Shown here in pieces: positions 1-11,460 of a DNA stretch of 64,000 nucleotides. The position numbers and the translations under genes were made by a program. The notes under the pieces were generated by a model. That model worked only from the letters and a program-made list of their open reading frames with translations. It was not told where the DNA came from and did no database searches. Source of the stretch: Symbiodinium natans (taxonomy: Eukaryota; Sar; Dinophyceae; Suessiales; Symbiodiniaceae); assembly GCA_905221605.1 (NCBI GenBank), contig CAJNDS010002805.1, positions 207,501 to 271,500 of the forward strand. The letters are read 5' to 3'. Numbering within the stretch: position 1 is the first letter of the stretch; the number at the start of each line of letters is the position of its first letter.

Positions 1-2205
1 CACACAAGCTGACTCAGGCGAGCCCTACATTAGAGGGTAATTATGGGTAATTGCAATGGCTCCGACCAACACAAATCTGAGGATTGAATACCCCGAAGGG
101 CCCCGAAGGTTCAGAAGGCCTTGCGGGGCCCTGCGCTCAGAAGGCCTGGCACACTGCAGCTGAAGGGCTTCTCCACGAAGCGGGATCGGAACATGCCAAT
201 GTGAACTGGCGGACCTCCAAAAGCGGTGGTGCCCATGACCTTGGGAAGTCTGGAGTCACTGCAGAGTCCAAGAAGATCCAAGCCGAGCAGGGCTTTGTTG
301 CAATTCATGTCCACAGGATCCTTACGCAAGCTACAGGGGAAGTGTTTCCTGCCGGCTTCCATCGGTTCATGAACGGTCCGCTGTAGGGATTGGCCTTTAG
401 CTTCCATTCTAGCAGGGACCGCCACTGCCCGCAGAGGCAGCTTGCTAGCACATGGGTAGAAAAGCGGCTGGTAGCTGCTGACTAGTCACAAAGAAGTTCC
501 ATGCCAGTGTACTCAAAGATGGTGTCGAAGCAGGCAGTAAAGCTTCCTTAGGTACGACTAATAACAGATTCCTGTACTCCTATGACTTCTGGGACACGAG
601 CAATGATGCAAGTCACGACGTCACGAAGGGGTTTCACGAGAGCTCGGACAAGGCTCTTTCATGCTGCAAATCGCACTCAAATCTACTCCAAGTTGCCAGG
701 CGGCACTTGCAAGCCGAGAAAACACGCCAGTCACGGCAGGAAAGCTTTGAAAAGTTGCTTGCTAGCAGCACATGACACTGAGTTCAACGAAACTGTGAAC
801 GTGGGGCACGGGCCATGCGTTGCGCCAATTTAGAGCCGCTTGCATTCTCGAAGACCTGTCAGGCCCGCGGCCTTCTCCATCCAGCTGCATCCTCCTCGCG
901 CAGTCTCCTCAAAGCACCATCGACCTCGGAACCAGAACTGGGGATCATGGGATATCTTAGGCTTCCAGAACTGAGGGCTCAACCGTAGCTGTCTTGGCCC
1001 CACAGATACTAAATCCCCCCGCCACCCCAAGACAAATTCGGGTCCAGTGGAGAAATATGCATAGCTAGTAAGGAGCAACACCTCAAACGCTGACATCTAG
1101 AACCCGGTCTTTGTACTGGGAAATTTGGCCGCAAGTTTCGTAGGAAGCCTATGAACTATCAGCGGACTCAACAAGCCGAGCCGGGAGTCTTTACTGAAAA
1201 ATGAAAACTTAAGCCCTTTGCTGTGGCAAACTCTCGGCCAACTCTCGGCCTCTCGCCCCTCTCGCGCCTCCCGTGCCACGAGTCTGAAGGCCTGCGAGGG
1301 GGCTGTCGCTTGCCAATGTTTGCCAGCAATGAGAAGAGGACCCTGGGACAAAAGAGCTATTGGTTCTGTCGACCCGAGCACGGTGCACATAATCTTTTGT
1401 CTGCATAGGGCATGCCCTCAAGCAGCACAGGTCGAGCCTTCGCCGGCGTGAGGGGGAGGAGAGCGGCATGACAACTGCTTGAGTTTCAGCTTGCTTTGCC
1501 AGCTGATACATGTTAATACGAGGGCAAAGATTGCACATCTCCACAGCTGACGCAGTACATGCACCAAGGGCAACTCTCACGCATGTTGCAGGCAGGGGCA
1601 GCATGTTGAATGCGCTGTTCGCCGCCGGGAGCCGAGCCGGGACGGGAACCACGACCACGACAGTCAAAACATTGATCTCTAGCAGCAGAGAGGTGCAAAG
1701 CACTGCATCGCCACACTGCCCCGATCTTTCCTTCGCCATTGAAACTCAGACATTGGCTGGTGGGCGAGGAGTCGGCCAAATGACGTGAGGTACTTTGCAT
1801 TGCTCTGTTTGCTAACTCCTCCCCTTGATGCACCTAACGAATTAGTCAGTTGGAACTTTCACCGCTTGAGATGCGAGACGTCCTCTGAGCACTGCAAATA
1901 GATCTGGCTGTGAGATCTCCGCTCAGTGCTGCTGCAATTTTTGAAGTTTCTTCCTTTGAAAGCGCAGCGGGTTTGTGCTGAAAATGCGAAATGTAGAGTT
2001 GAGGCCCCTGCGTTCCCAAGCTGGCCTCCAGCGTGAGGCCCTGCTCCTGACACGATGCACCCCGGACATCCTCGGACAATGGACCCCACACGTACCTTTC
2101 TTAAGCGTCGCGTCAACGTCACGTGAACCACGTGTAAGCATGGAGAAGAAAGCGTGTGGAAGGCGCTCCCCGTGCAGCGTGATGCAGCATGCACATTCCA
2201 CTCGT
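1..2205. other. No recognisable gene
   Basis: Several short open frames run on both strands, but none has a domain I recognise. The least unlikely stretch is a stop-free minus-strand frame at 1209-1739, with hydrophobic and Ser/Arg-rich parts. No telomeric repeats or tandem arrays are visible here. Confidence 0.5.
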
Positions 2206-2211
2206 GCTCTG

Positions 2212-2330
2212 CTAGTCCTGGGCCAAGCCTATGGCAGCCACCAGCTGCTCTTTGGTGCTGGCCATACGGAGAGCTGCCTGGGCCGCGGGCGCAAAGGACG
2301 TCACTGATCTTCTCAGGCTGTCACAAGAAC
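2212..2330 (-). CDS. Exon-like fragment, unknown protein
   Basis: The minus frame reads SLRRSVTSFAPAAQAALRMA and continues through STKEQLVAAIGLAQD, an Ala/Leu-rich helix-like stretch with coding-like composition. No start codon or splice sites are assigned. It sits close to two other minus-strand fragments at 2.6 and 3.1 kb, which may belong to the same gene. Function unknown. Confidence 0.25.
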
Positions 2331-2589
2331 ATACCCATGTGCCATAAGGGTGCCACGCGTGTCTGCTGCTCTTGCTCTTCCCTGTTCTGGCGGGCCTGTC
2401 TGCGGCCAGTGGCACGAGACCATTGATCTTAGCAAATAAGCTGCGAGCCTCCACTTGCGGAGGCCTTGGCGGCAAGTCATCCGCCCACGTTCTGGTCCCT
2501 CGAATTCACGAAGTCCCATAAGAGAGAAACTACTCAAGCTCTCCAGTGCTCTCCATCTCCCTCATGGAGCCCTCGTGAACAAAGCATGA

Positions 2590-2780
2590 AATGTTGTATG
2601 ACGCGACAGCAAGTCCCATCAACGACGATTGCTGGTCTTTCGCCCCCGGCCTCGTCCCCCACGGCCTGGCAAACAAAGAAGGCTGGCGCAGAAAGCCCAT
2701 GCAGTTGGGACCCTCAAACTCGGCAGCAAAGCGACGCTGGGGATAGTCGAAGTTTGCGTAGCCGGCATAGCCTAGCATCG
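2590..2780 (-). CDS. Exon-like fragment, unknown protein
   Basis: The minus-strand frame includes GYANFDYPQRRFAAEF followed by GPNCMGFLRQPSLFARPWG. The mixed aromatic and charged composition resembles a real protein more than an antisense shadow. No family recognised. The same strand carries neighbouring fragments at 2.2 and 3.1 kb. Confidence 0.25.
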
Positions 2781-3080
2781 CGATGGATCACAATTACGAA
2801 TCATGGGTTGTTGCAAAGCTACGGCTGAACACAGCTTGTGCCGTTGCAAAAGCCTTTGCCCATGCCGTAACCATTCTTGACACAGCTGCCCTTCTCGGCT
2901 CCTGCGCTCAACGCTGCAGAGCATCAAGGTGGATACTCGTGCCGCTGGTGCGCAACGGTGTTCATTCAGTGAAACTGGTCCTTTGTAGACGCCCTTGCCT
3001 CAGCAATAGGTGATGTTACGGTGATGCTGTGTCGCGCGCGCAACCACAACCGCAAAGGCACGTCGCATCATGCCCTTTCA

Positions 3081-3255
3081 TTCTGCCGAGGTGCTCATCC
3101 GCCCTTTCCCCACGTCAGTGTGTTGACCTCGCAAGCCCGACGGAACAAAGAAGCTCCTCGCCGATAAGTGAGTGCTCAGATCCAAGGCATTGGCCATCTT
3201 CAAGTCTGCGCGTGACCTCGAGCACCTGTTCTCCATGGTGCATTCAAGAGCGACC
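3081..3255 (-). CDS. Exon-like fragment, unknown protein
   Basis: The minus-strand frame contains ECTMENRCSRSRADLKMANA and then LDLSTHLSARSFFVPSGL. It is short, without a convincing start, and upstream of the fragments at 2.6 and 2.2 kb in minus-strand order. Function unknown; it could be a gene relic. Confidence 0.2.
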
Positions 3256-3299
3256 AAAAACCCCAAAACCGAAACCCCCCATATTGACCACATAAATCC

Positions 3300-5700
3300 T
3301 AAACTTACATCCTTTCAAAGGTGGCAACGTAGCACGAAAGCTATACCCCACCCCCCCCCCCCCCGCCCCCCCATCGCTCCCCTGCTGCTCCGTTCAAACT
3401 CGAAACCCTTAAAACCAAAACAGCAGCTCAACAGCCCAGAAGCCCACACTTCCCGGGCAGTAGAAACTACCACAAACAAACTGAAAGCCTTGAAGGCCCA
3501 AGAAGGTCAACAAGAAACACAAAACCACGAAGCCCTCAAACTCGAATCCTCTTGGGGGCCGCCACTCCCTCGAGCCCTCATGAACCCTCGATCTTGTCAG
3601 GGGCCCTCCCAGCAAAGTCTTAGAGTGGAACCAACCCGCCTCCACGTGGACTTAAACCCTGAACCCTCTAAGCTCTAAACCCCGCCCTAATCTGACAGAA
3701 CCCTTCCCCCACCCCCAGCCCACACTCACTTGAGGGCAAGGCGTGCTGCAGCAGATCACCCTAGCACGGCGGCCACGGGAAAGGCCGCAGTGGTTGGAGG
3801 GGTATGCGGGGCATTGCAAGCTAAGACCCCTAACCCTTAAACCCGATACCGCGTTGTTCGGGTTTTAGAGTTTAGAGTCATTCGTGTTCGGATTTTGAAA
3901 TGTAGGGCTTAGGGCATTTAAGAGTCTGAGGTTGAGCGGCTTTGCATGTATGGTTGCGGCCTTTTGGTTCACATTCTGTGTAATGCGCATGTCCCAGTTC
4001 AGGGTGAACAGCTTGAGAGTAGGAGCATTACTTTGTGAAGCCTTCTTGCCCTTCTTGCTCTCGTATGGGGTACTCCCTAAGCCCTAAACCCTGAACTATC
4101 CATATTTAGGCAGCACGACAGGTCGCACAGCCAGACGAAGGCAGATCTGAAGGCCCCGCTTTTGCGGACAGGATTTCTATTGCCCAGGTGGCGGTGAAGG
4201 GATGCCAGAGGATACAGTTATATTATGCAGTTATATTATTGACTCAGGGCGCGGCTTTGGCTAAGGCTGCTGTTTTAGAGCTGTTTTAAAGCGGGGGGGG
4301 GGGGGGGATGCAGCACGCCAACTGCGACATGCTCCTCGCTAGCTACTTAACTCATTTCCCTGCCGGTCGGCGTGTCTGTTTACTGGTCAGCCGGCGCGCG
4401 TTTTGTTTGCCTTGCCTTAGCTGGAGGGTACGGACACAACAGAAACGTAATACAGGGGCCTCACATGTTGGAATAAGGTTTGGGGGGGTAATTTTCGAAT
4501 AGTGTTATAGGGACCAGAAGGGAATGCTACTAGCAATTCTCCCGATTCACCAGCCATGGTTTTCAGGAAAAGCTATGCACACCAACGCTCCGCCCTGGGG
4601 ATTTGAATATTTTTCCCTGTCACAGCAAGACCCAACAATGTTTGACAAGTCCGTTTTGGGCCTACGAAAGCCACAGGTCTTCGTAACAACCTTCAACACG
4701 AGCCCCGAACCCTAACCCTGAAAGCCCAGGCGCGCCTGCGCGCGCACCGCGGTTTCCAGGGCCTCTTGCGGTTAATGAGCTCAAACTAGGGCTCAGGGTT
4801 CTGAAGTTTAAAGGTGTTTTTTGGTTTAGGGCTTTATGGTTAATGGGTGTGGGTGAAAATACTAGAAATTGCTGGAAACAAGTTCCACCCACATGGACAG
4901 ACAGGAAGAGAAGTTTGTCCTTGCTGTATGGAAACTTAATTTAAGCTCTTTGACAGCAACACAGCTTTGCTGTTGGCTTAGGCTCTAGACCCTTGCATCT
5001 TGGGATCAGGGGGCCTGGGAGTCTAGTGGATGTAAGGGCCTTCGAGAAAACCAATGTAACTTCCTGTTCAATACAGTTATCACTTTCCGATTTCTGATGC
5101 TCAATGCTTGTAATTCTTATTAGTAGTAGTCGTTGTGGGGCTTTGAGGGTCTCATTCTCTTTGCGAAGGTCTGCAGGGTCTTGAGGGTTCAGAGCCATTC
5201 TGCCGGAGGGCGATTACATCTTTGCGCTTCAGCAGGGAATGAGACTTCAGATCAAAATTCTAAATCTCAAAACCCTACGCACATCCTCAACCTTAAACCC
5301 TAAACCCACAAGGGTCCGCGCTAGACGCTTGAAGGTGCGAAGGTCAAGCCTTCAACACCCTACAAGTGAGCAGGCTGTACAACCCCCAACACCCTGAACC
5401 CAGATTCTATCCTCCCCTTAGAGCCTTAAAAAAATTGTATTGAATATTCCCTTGGGTCTTATATGCATTAAAACAAAAACGTCCGAAGGGGTCTACAGAA
5501 TTTGCCAAACCCCAAACCCCTAACCCTAAACTCCAAATTGGGAAGCCATGGAACCCGAGTCATTCCCCCGAATCTGCATCTCCCGCAGAATTTTGAGACC
5601 AAGACTCCAAGTCGTCCCAAACCCCACCTTTGAGCATACAGCCTAAACCATAGATTGCGGTTTAGGAGTTTAAGAGTTTTAGGGGTTTAAGGGGTCAAAC
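3300..5700. other. Non-coding stretch with decayed telomere-like words
   Basis: No supported gene. A C14 run (3351-3364) and a G15 run (4293-4307) are present. Degenerate CCCTAAA and TTTAGGG words are scattered, for example near 3835, 4080, 4715, 5295, 5515 and 5660, without forming arrays. They may be old remnants of the repeats that dominate the right side of the window. Confidence 0.5.
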
Positions 5701-6390
5701 CCTGGCCTCAAGTCTCTCCATCGGGGAAGCTTCCTGCCGTACAGAGGATTCGAGCAAGAAAGAGAGACTAACAAGTTAGAGAGGAAGAGAGACGAAGGAA
5801 ATCTTGATGAATTGAGAATTTCTTTCAAATACCTGTAGACAAGCAAGTGCAGTACACAGAAAGAAAAAACAAATACATGTCTCAGCATGTGTCAAAACTT
5901 GCTTTTTGGAGTAATAATGTTCATGCAGCTAAAGGATCACTATATGAGAAACTTGAGAATGTGACTGATATGTGAGCAAGAACATCAAGGCTCCTCAGAA
6001 CAGGAGCCCACAAGCCCACCAGGAAACCACAAGAATTTGAGGGCATGGGGCGCTCGAAACCTCCAACCCGCAAAATCGAAACGTGTGGAGCGGCCTGATG
6101 CTTCGGTGCCTCTGCACGACTCAGATCATGTTTCTGAGAGAACTCCTCACCGGCAGGTCGGCCGAGCTCCCGGCTGACAAGCCGGGCGGAGGCGCCACTG
6201 GCGGAACTCCAAAACCACCCTCAGCATAAAATCAATGCCCGCTTAGCTGAAAAGAAAGGCTTGAAAATCAGAGCCACACCATTGATGTTTCGCCCGTGAA
6301 GGGGTCGTACTGCGATATGTCATCCTGATAGTGTTCCTCGGAGGAAACAATGCAACCCGCGCTTTCCGATGCTTCCCACTAAGGATGAAG
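5700..6390. other. No recognisable feature
   Basis: A mixed-composition stretch with short open frames on both strands and no motif, repeat or RNA gene that I recognise. Confidence 0.4.
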
Positions 6391-6440
6391 CAGTCGCAAG
6401 CAATCGCAAGCAATCGCAAGCAATCGCAAGCAATCGCAAG
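6391..6440 (+). repeat. 10-bp tandem repeat, 5 copies
   Basis: Five head-to-tail copies of CAATCGCAAG, the first reading CAGTCGCAAG. The copies are almost identical, so the expansion looks recent. Confidence 0.9.
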
Positions 6441-6871
6441 GTCGCCTCCACACCGTGCTGCATCCACCGACCTTTCTGCTTGTCGTAGTAGAAGCCCGGC
6501 TCCTGACACCAAACGCAGATTCAGAACCACAAAGTACACGGAGAAACTTCTTGGGGAACCAACGATTCCATGCGTTGCCTGCAGGCTGGTTTGCATATCG
6601 ATGTCAGCGCCGTCCTGAGGAAGGGCGTACTGTAGCATTCATCTACATGGAGCCCACTCTTCTTGGGGTGGTTGCAGCGGGTTGGCGATGTTGGGATCCC
6701 AAGAGGAAGCAAGTAACAACCAAAGTCCCGAAAACATGAACCCTCCAAATCCTCAAGCCTAGAACTCTCCCCCTAGACACGAAACTGCACTGGCCTTTCG
6801 GCATGTAGCACCTCGGGCGCCTGTAGCACACATGATGCTGGAATGCCAACATATCGACTTCGAGAACAACA

Positions 6872-6943
6872 GAGGCGCATCCACTTCTTTTGTGCGCATT
6901 TGGCTTTCAGCAGCAACAGAGGAGATCCAGCGGATTGCGACGG
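6872..6943. repeat. Direct repeat of the 3' end of the 7.6-kb exon
   Basis: About 70 bp nearly identical to 7552-7624, both starting AGGCGCATCCACT and running through CAGCAACAGAGGAGATCCAG. On the minus strand the shared part encodes the last residues of the exon at 7587-8115, so this looks like a duplicated gene end. Confidence 0.8.
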
Positions 6944-7586
6944 TTCTACGACCAGAAACCTCTTTGTTCTGGGGACTTTGGCCTGGCAGGGATTCACCAG
7001 GCAGGCACGACCTCAGTCAACGCTTCGCAGCTAACCCCGAAACAAGCTAGTCTCTTCAACGCAAGCCAAGGTCCCGTCGACATGATGATGTAGAACGACA
7101 CTGTTGACCACACGTGCTGAGCCAAAACGAGGACAGCATGAGTTAACAGACAGATAACATTCTACAACTGTAAACAAGTTTTGCCCGCGAGAACTGCGCG
7201 TACCGGCAATTCCCTTGAACCCGCTTTGACGTTCCCATGTTGCAGTCATGACAGACGGCGTGGTGTTCTACTACATCGCCACGTTGCTTTTACGTTTGTC
7301 AGGTTCAGGGGCCCATCGTTACATGCTAGTCGCATCTAGTCACTAGTCGCTTATTGAAGGTGCCTGGAAAGTACGCGTGTGCCCACTGTGCAGTTTGCGT
7401 ATAGCGTACTGTAGTAGTTATGTACGAGCAAGACTTCGCACTGAGTGTTCAGTACATATCCGTGATTCCGTCAGTCTCGGCTTCTGCATGCTGCGATGCA
7501 GGCGAAATGGAGGGCGCCTCGGCACTGCGGCACTCCGCAACCAAAACAACACAGGCGCATCCACTCCTTTTTGAGCGCATTGGCTT

Positions 7587-8115
7587 TCAGCAGCAACAGA
7601 GGAGATCCAGCAGATTGCGACGGAGGTCTCTGCTGACCCACCGCAACATAGCCCGCAGCTCCGTCTCTGCTTCTGCGTAGGTTCGGCTGGGATCGTCATC
7701 AGCTCGCCAAAGGAGCTTAAGGTCACCAACCACTCTTTCTGGCAACAGCTGAGTATGCAGGACTCTGACCAGCAGGGACACCCACTTCTGACGCTGAGGC
7801 CGCGTGAGTGAGCGCACAACATTTTCAAGATGCTGCGTGCAATGTAGTGCCTCAATCGCGGCCTCTCGGCTGACTTGAGACGTCTCCAGCAGTACATCCC
7901 CCATTCGGCCCAGCATGGCTTCCGCAATCAGCTGCCGCACGAAAGGCAGGCAAGCGACCCCATAGTTGGCAACAACGTGGTGAGCGCACCTCTTCAGCAG
8001 CCGTTCTTCCACGTTGAAGCAGTGCCCAAACAGGCTTTGAAGGTTTGTGACGACGATGTTGCGGGCATCACTTTCGGCGAAATGGGTTGCTCCTGTGGTC
8101 GCCAGCCTCATACAC
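7587..8115 (-). CDS. Large exon of an unrecognised helical protein
   Basis: A minus-strand open stretch of about 170 codons has strong coding character. It begins near RLATTGATHFAESDARN, includes LLKRCAHHVVANYGVACLPF and REAAIEALHCTQHLENVV, and ends in RRNLLDLLCCC before a stop. The composition is Leu/Arg/Glu-rich and mostly helical, with no family I recognise. A probable acceptor lies just upstream (minus sequence GGAATCTCAG, then GTCGG). The exon candidates at 8.16, 8.62, 8.89 and 9.13 kb lie upstream on the same strand and may form one gene. The 3' end is duplicated at 6872-6943. It could be a live gene or a decaying copy. Confidence 0.45.
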
Positions 8116-8155
8116 CAAAACCGACCTGAGATTCCAAAGCAGAGGACCTCACTCA

Positions 8156-8327
8156 GAAAACAGACCCACATTCTGCAGAGCGAGCGAACTTGTACAAGAC
8201 CAAGAGGCACTCAAAGGACTTCTGCTGCTCGACATCGTCTTGACAGATTTCAGCAAGGGAGGTACCACTGGTTCTCGCTTGGAACTTTTCGGAGAAGTCG
8301 ATGACTTCATCGGACCTGGACTGCACG
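8156..8327 (-). CDS. Exon of the same putative gene (7.6-9.3 kb)
   Basis: The minus frame reads VQSRSDEVIDFSEKFQA, then TSLAEICQDDVEQQKSFECL and LVLYKFARSAE. The balanced acidic and hydrophobic composition is convincingly coding. The open frame starts right after a CAG (a possible acceptor, GTGCAG then TCCAGG) and runs into a stop near 8156, so a donor is expected shortly before that. No domain recognised. Confidence 0.45.
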
Positions 8328-8399
8328 ACTCACGATGCGCATTTCTGCAAAATTGGCGCCATGCCATGTCAGGACCCACCCATGCCTGTCCATCCTGCC

Positions 8400-8560
8400 C
8401 ATCTCGGTCACGTGCAGTATCAAGACCTCAGGCTATATCAGGCTATACAAACAAAGTGTGCTGGGCATGTTGGGCCGCAGCGAGAGTGCACCAAGCTCCC
8501 TGCACTGGGACACCTGGTCTGCCGAGATGTCTGGCGCCAGCTCAAGATATCAGACACCTT
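8400..8560 (-). CDS. Possible small exon of the same putative gene
   Basis: The minus frame YLELAPDISADQVSQCREL, followed by GALSLRPNMPSTLC, is coding-like and lies between stronger exon candidates. Boundaries are not resolved. A plus-strand open frame across 8301-8879 is His/Cys-rich and looks like an antisense shadow. Confidence 0.25.
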
Positions 8561-8621
8561 TGCGCACACTCATGTTGAGGGATTCGGGTTTCCGCTGAAC
8601 TTCCATGCTCTTTCTCACCAC

Positions 8622-8825
8622 CTGCTGCTGAAGCGGAGACAAGTTGCGGAAAGGTGCTGCAACAGACACGGCCTCAAGACGAGCTCGTCAAGGGTCTTAA
8701 GCGATTTCCACGACATGCCCCTGCTGAACTTGAGGCCAAGCTGCAACACGAGGCATGCTGGGTCTATCGGGTTGACATCCATGGCCTTGCCAGCCATCTG
8801 CGTCCGAGACCCGTCAAGCAAAGAG
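8622..8825 (-). CDS. Exon of the same putative gene
   Basis: The minus frame runs through DGSRTQMAGKAMDVNPIDPA, CLVLQLGLKFSRGMSW and LKTLDELVLRPCLLQHLSA. It ends at a good donor, CAG then GTGGTGAG, at 8622/8621. The phrase NPIDPACLVLQLGL resembles LDPSDPSCLALLLGL in the neighbouring exon at 8.9-9.05 kb. This suggests an internally repeated protein, or exon duplication. Function unknown. Confidence 0.4.
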
Positions 8826-8889
8826 GGCCTAAGCAAGGTTTGCTGCTTTCTCACTATACTGGCTGGACAGATGTCGTGAAGTCCCATTG

Positions 8890-9047
8890 CATGTGCTGTT
8901 AAACACTTTGTGCTGCAAGCCAAGTAACAACGCGAGGCATGAGGGGTCTGACGGGTCCAGAATCTCAGCATCCATATCCAGGGTCCCAGAAGCCATCATC
9001 TCCCGAGACTCATCTTTCGCAGACCTGGGCTCTGCGCAGCGATCTCC
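8890..9047 (-). CDS. Exon of the same putative gene
   Basis: The open stretch starts directly after a pyrimidine-rich acceptor (minus TTCTTGTCAG, then GGAGATCGC). It reads GDRCAEPRSAKDESREMM, then DMDAEILDPSDPSCLALLLG. It is acidic and clearly coding-like. It shares the DPxDPxCLxLxLGL phrase with the exon at 8622-8825. The 3' boundary is uncertain. Confidence 0.4.
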
Positions 9048-9128
9048 CTGACAAGAATCTGGAGACTGGAGAGACGCAAGCTGCTCGTGATGGACAGCTG
9101 GCCCAGAGCACCTGCCACCTAGTAATCT

Positions 9129-9340
9129 TCAGGCAAGCATCTGTGCATTCTGCGGCGATCGACACTTTTCTGGTCCCGCAGCGATGCTCGCTGACTCTTG
9201 AGGAGATTCCTCCTGAGACAGGGCAGCCTCGCTGAACCTGAGCTGTTTTCGCAGCTGGTCTGTAGTCTGTAGCTGGTCTAGGTTCCAGGGACCAGCAGTT
9301 GGCAAGTGTTGCTCCGCAAACTTCGCAATACTGGAACTAG
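9129..9340 (-). CDS. Exon of the same putative gene, most upstream seen
   Basis: The minus frame SSIAKFAEQHLPTAGPWNLD continues with LQTTDQLRKQLRFSEAALSQ and EESPQESASIAAG, a hydrophilic helical composition with low-complexity Ser/Glu. A possible acceptor (GTCTAG, then TTCCAG) precedes it. It is the 5'-most convincing exon of the 7.6-9.3 kb minus-strand series. No family recognised. Confidence 0.4.
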
Positions 9341-9681
9341 ACAAGACGTGAGTGATACTGCGTCTGTGATGTGAGCGTACGCAGGCGCTGCTCGGTCGCT
9401 CACACTCCGCACACTCGACGTTCTGGCTATCACTGGTTTAGCTCTAACTTGATGAATGACAAGTACTCTCATCAAAATGAGACTCGTGGTAACAACATAT
9501 TGTACTCATACATCAGTTGAGAGCAGGGCAGACGAAAGCTGCAGTAGGGGCCTCAAGGTCCGGGACCCCTCCTAAAACTCCCCACCTACTCGAGAACACC
9601 CCTCCACCCCGCCTCCTCGCCCCTCCCGTGACACCTTGAATCCCTTGAGATCTCAGGGATCCAAAGGCCCCCCCCTCAGTA

Positions 9682-10169
9682 CTACATGCCCCAAAAATAC
9701 CCCAAAACAAAAAGGTTGCAGACAAAGACTCCCACAAGCAACCGCAAGCTCCAAGGAGCTCTATCGTCCAAGACCCGCGACCGAATCTTGGAAGGTTTTT
9801 GAAGCGAGCAAAAACTCTGCAACACCTTATCCTCATTGGCAAGGGGCTCAGCCTCCAGGGCTGAGACCAGCGCCGTCAACTCGTCGTTTCTGGTCTCGGC
9901 GCGTTGCAGCTGTTGCCGACACAGCTCCACTTGCATCGTTTCTTGGTCCCGTTGCTGGCATGCGTCTTCGTACCTGGAATCGGCTCGGCACTGCTTGCAC
10001 GTGGTGTGGGCGTGGGGGGGAGCTTCGAACACATACAGGCGAGCAGCATGCTTTGCAGCTTCTCAATACTGCAGCGAGCGCCGCTGCAGATCTCGCGCTC
10101 CCGTTCCAACTCTTTTTGGAGAGCGCGGTGCCTTGGCTTGCCACTGCTGTGGGAGACACATCCACTCAT
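9682..10169 (-). CDS. Coiled-coil protein fragment with C-terminal membrane anchor
   Basis: Two minus-strand frames together look like one protein. The upstream part (10169 to about 10040) reads ALQKELEREREICSGARCSI then EKLQSMLLACM. The downstream part (10032-9682) reads QCRADSRYEDACQQRDQETM and RRNDE-type heptads (ETRNDELTALVSALEAE), then ends with a hydrophobic tail, LRLLVGVFVCNLFVLGYF, right before the stop. The frames are offset near a C7 run, so a frameshift or small intron separates them. Layout suggests a tail-anchored coiled-coil protein. Homologous coiled-coil fragments occur at 10.5 and 23.6 kb. Confidence 0.4.
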
Positions 10170-10499
10170 GAGATTTCACCGAGTAGCCCTGAAGACTCTG
10201 CGCAAGACTCTGCACAAGACTCTGCACACTCATTTTGCACACTCACAGGTATCGATAGGAGTTATGAGGTTGGCAAATGTTTTGCGAGTCACTGTATGAA
10301 CTCAGCCATCAAGCACTCCTTGGCCTCAAACAACTCGTCATCACAGCGGCAAAGCCTCGGCTTTCGCTCTGTTGCGCAGCGGAGTGCTATGGAGCCGTGG
10401 TTTTGTGGTTTTGTGGCTAAACTTTGGCTCAAGAAAGCTCCCAAACATCATGGGAATCAAAGGACACGAAAGGACATCACGAGACTGCAGCGCAATGCT

Positions 10500-10695
10500 T
10501 CACACGTCTTCACACCCAAGGGGCCGCTGCTCCAGCACGCGCTTCTCAGCACGGAGGGCTGCAACCAGCACCGTCAACTCGTTGTTTTGGGCCTCGACTT
10601 GCTGCAGCCATTGCTGCTGCTCCAGGTGCTTCTGGCACGCGCCCTCATACCTGAGGCTGACATCGACGCTGCTGCCGCTACTACTTGCACGTGCA
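10500..10695 (-). CDS. Coiled-coil gene fragment (paralogue of 9.7-10.0 kb)
   Basis: The minus frame reads SLRYEGACQKHLEQQQQWLQ, then QVEAQNNELTVLVAALRAEK, then a stop at 10502-10500. It aligns with RYEDACQQ...ETRNDELTALVSALEAE of the fragment at 9.7-10.0 kb, and is nearly identical to the copy at 23.6 kb. It has no start codon and no membrane tail, so it is probably a gene relic. Confidence 0.4.
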
Positions 10696-11460
10696 ACCCC
10701 CCTTACCCCTACTGTACAATCCCAACACCCGCAACGTGTGGGATGTCGTCGCCACTCGTATCACTCGTGACGAGGCTTCGCATGGAGAGCAAAGTGTAAC
10801 GGCCGAACAGAAGGGCAAAGAGATCCCAAAGTCCGTGTGTGGCTATTCTGGTCGTCTCTGCTGTCTCTGCTGGTTGACGTCAGAGCTCAGACTTGGCTTC
10901 CTAACTATTCAAAGATGCAAGGGTCTAATTTTTCCGGGGGCCTGCTGTAGCAACGCAGAAATGCAAGAACGTCTGCGTTTGTCTTCCTTTTAATTTATGC
11001 CGAGGCGCGCAAGCGATTGCCACCACAGCTGCCACTCCACCTGCGAGCACCTCGGATGGGAAAGTTAGTACACGCCTGGCACACGTCCTGACGCGCTGCC
11101 CAGGCTTGCCAGCAATTCTCTACCGCGCTGCAGGCGACAATTCAACTATGGAAGCGCCCTCAAGACTCACGGATAGCCGTCCAATCTCTTCCATGTCGGC
11201 GCGAGCCGCCATTGGCCGAGTGACTGGCGCGCATTGGCACCAGGCGCCAAGCTGGAGGGAGCGAAGGTGTGCCTTGGCATCTTGCCCAGTGCTGACTTGG
11301 TGACGTGAATCTTGCCTTTGCAGCCTGATTAGCAGTTATAAGGCCGACCGAGGCGGCATGGCCCAGCTCATGCCAAACTTATGAGCTTCCAGGTCCTCCA
11401 AACCCTGCTACAAGTACCTCCAAACTCTACTCTAAGCTTCCAAGTCCTCCGAGCCTTGCT

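Noticed and set aside
8301-8879. 192-codon plus-strand open frame
   Set aside because: His/Cys-rich antisense composition; the minus strand carries several better exon-like frames in the same place.
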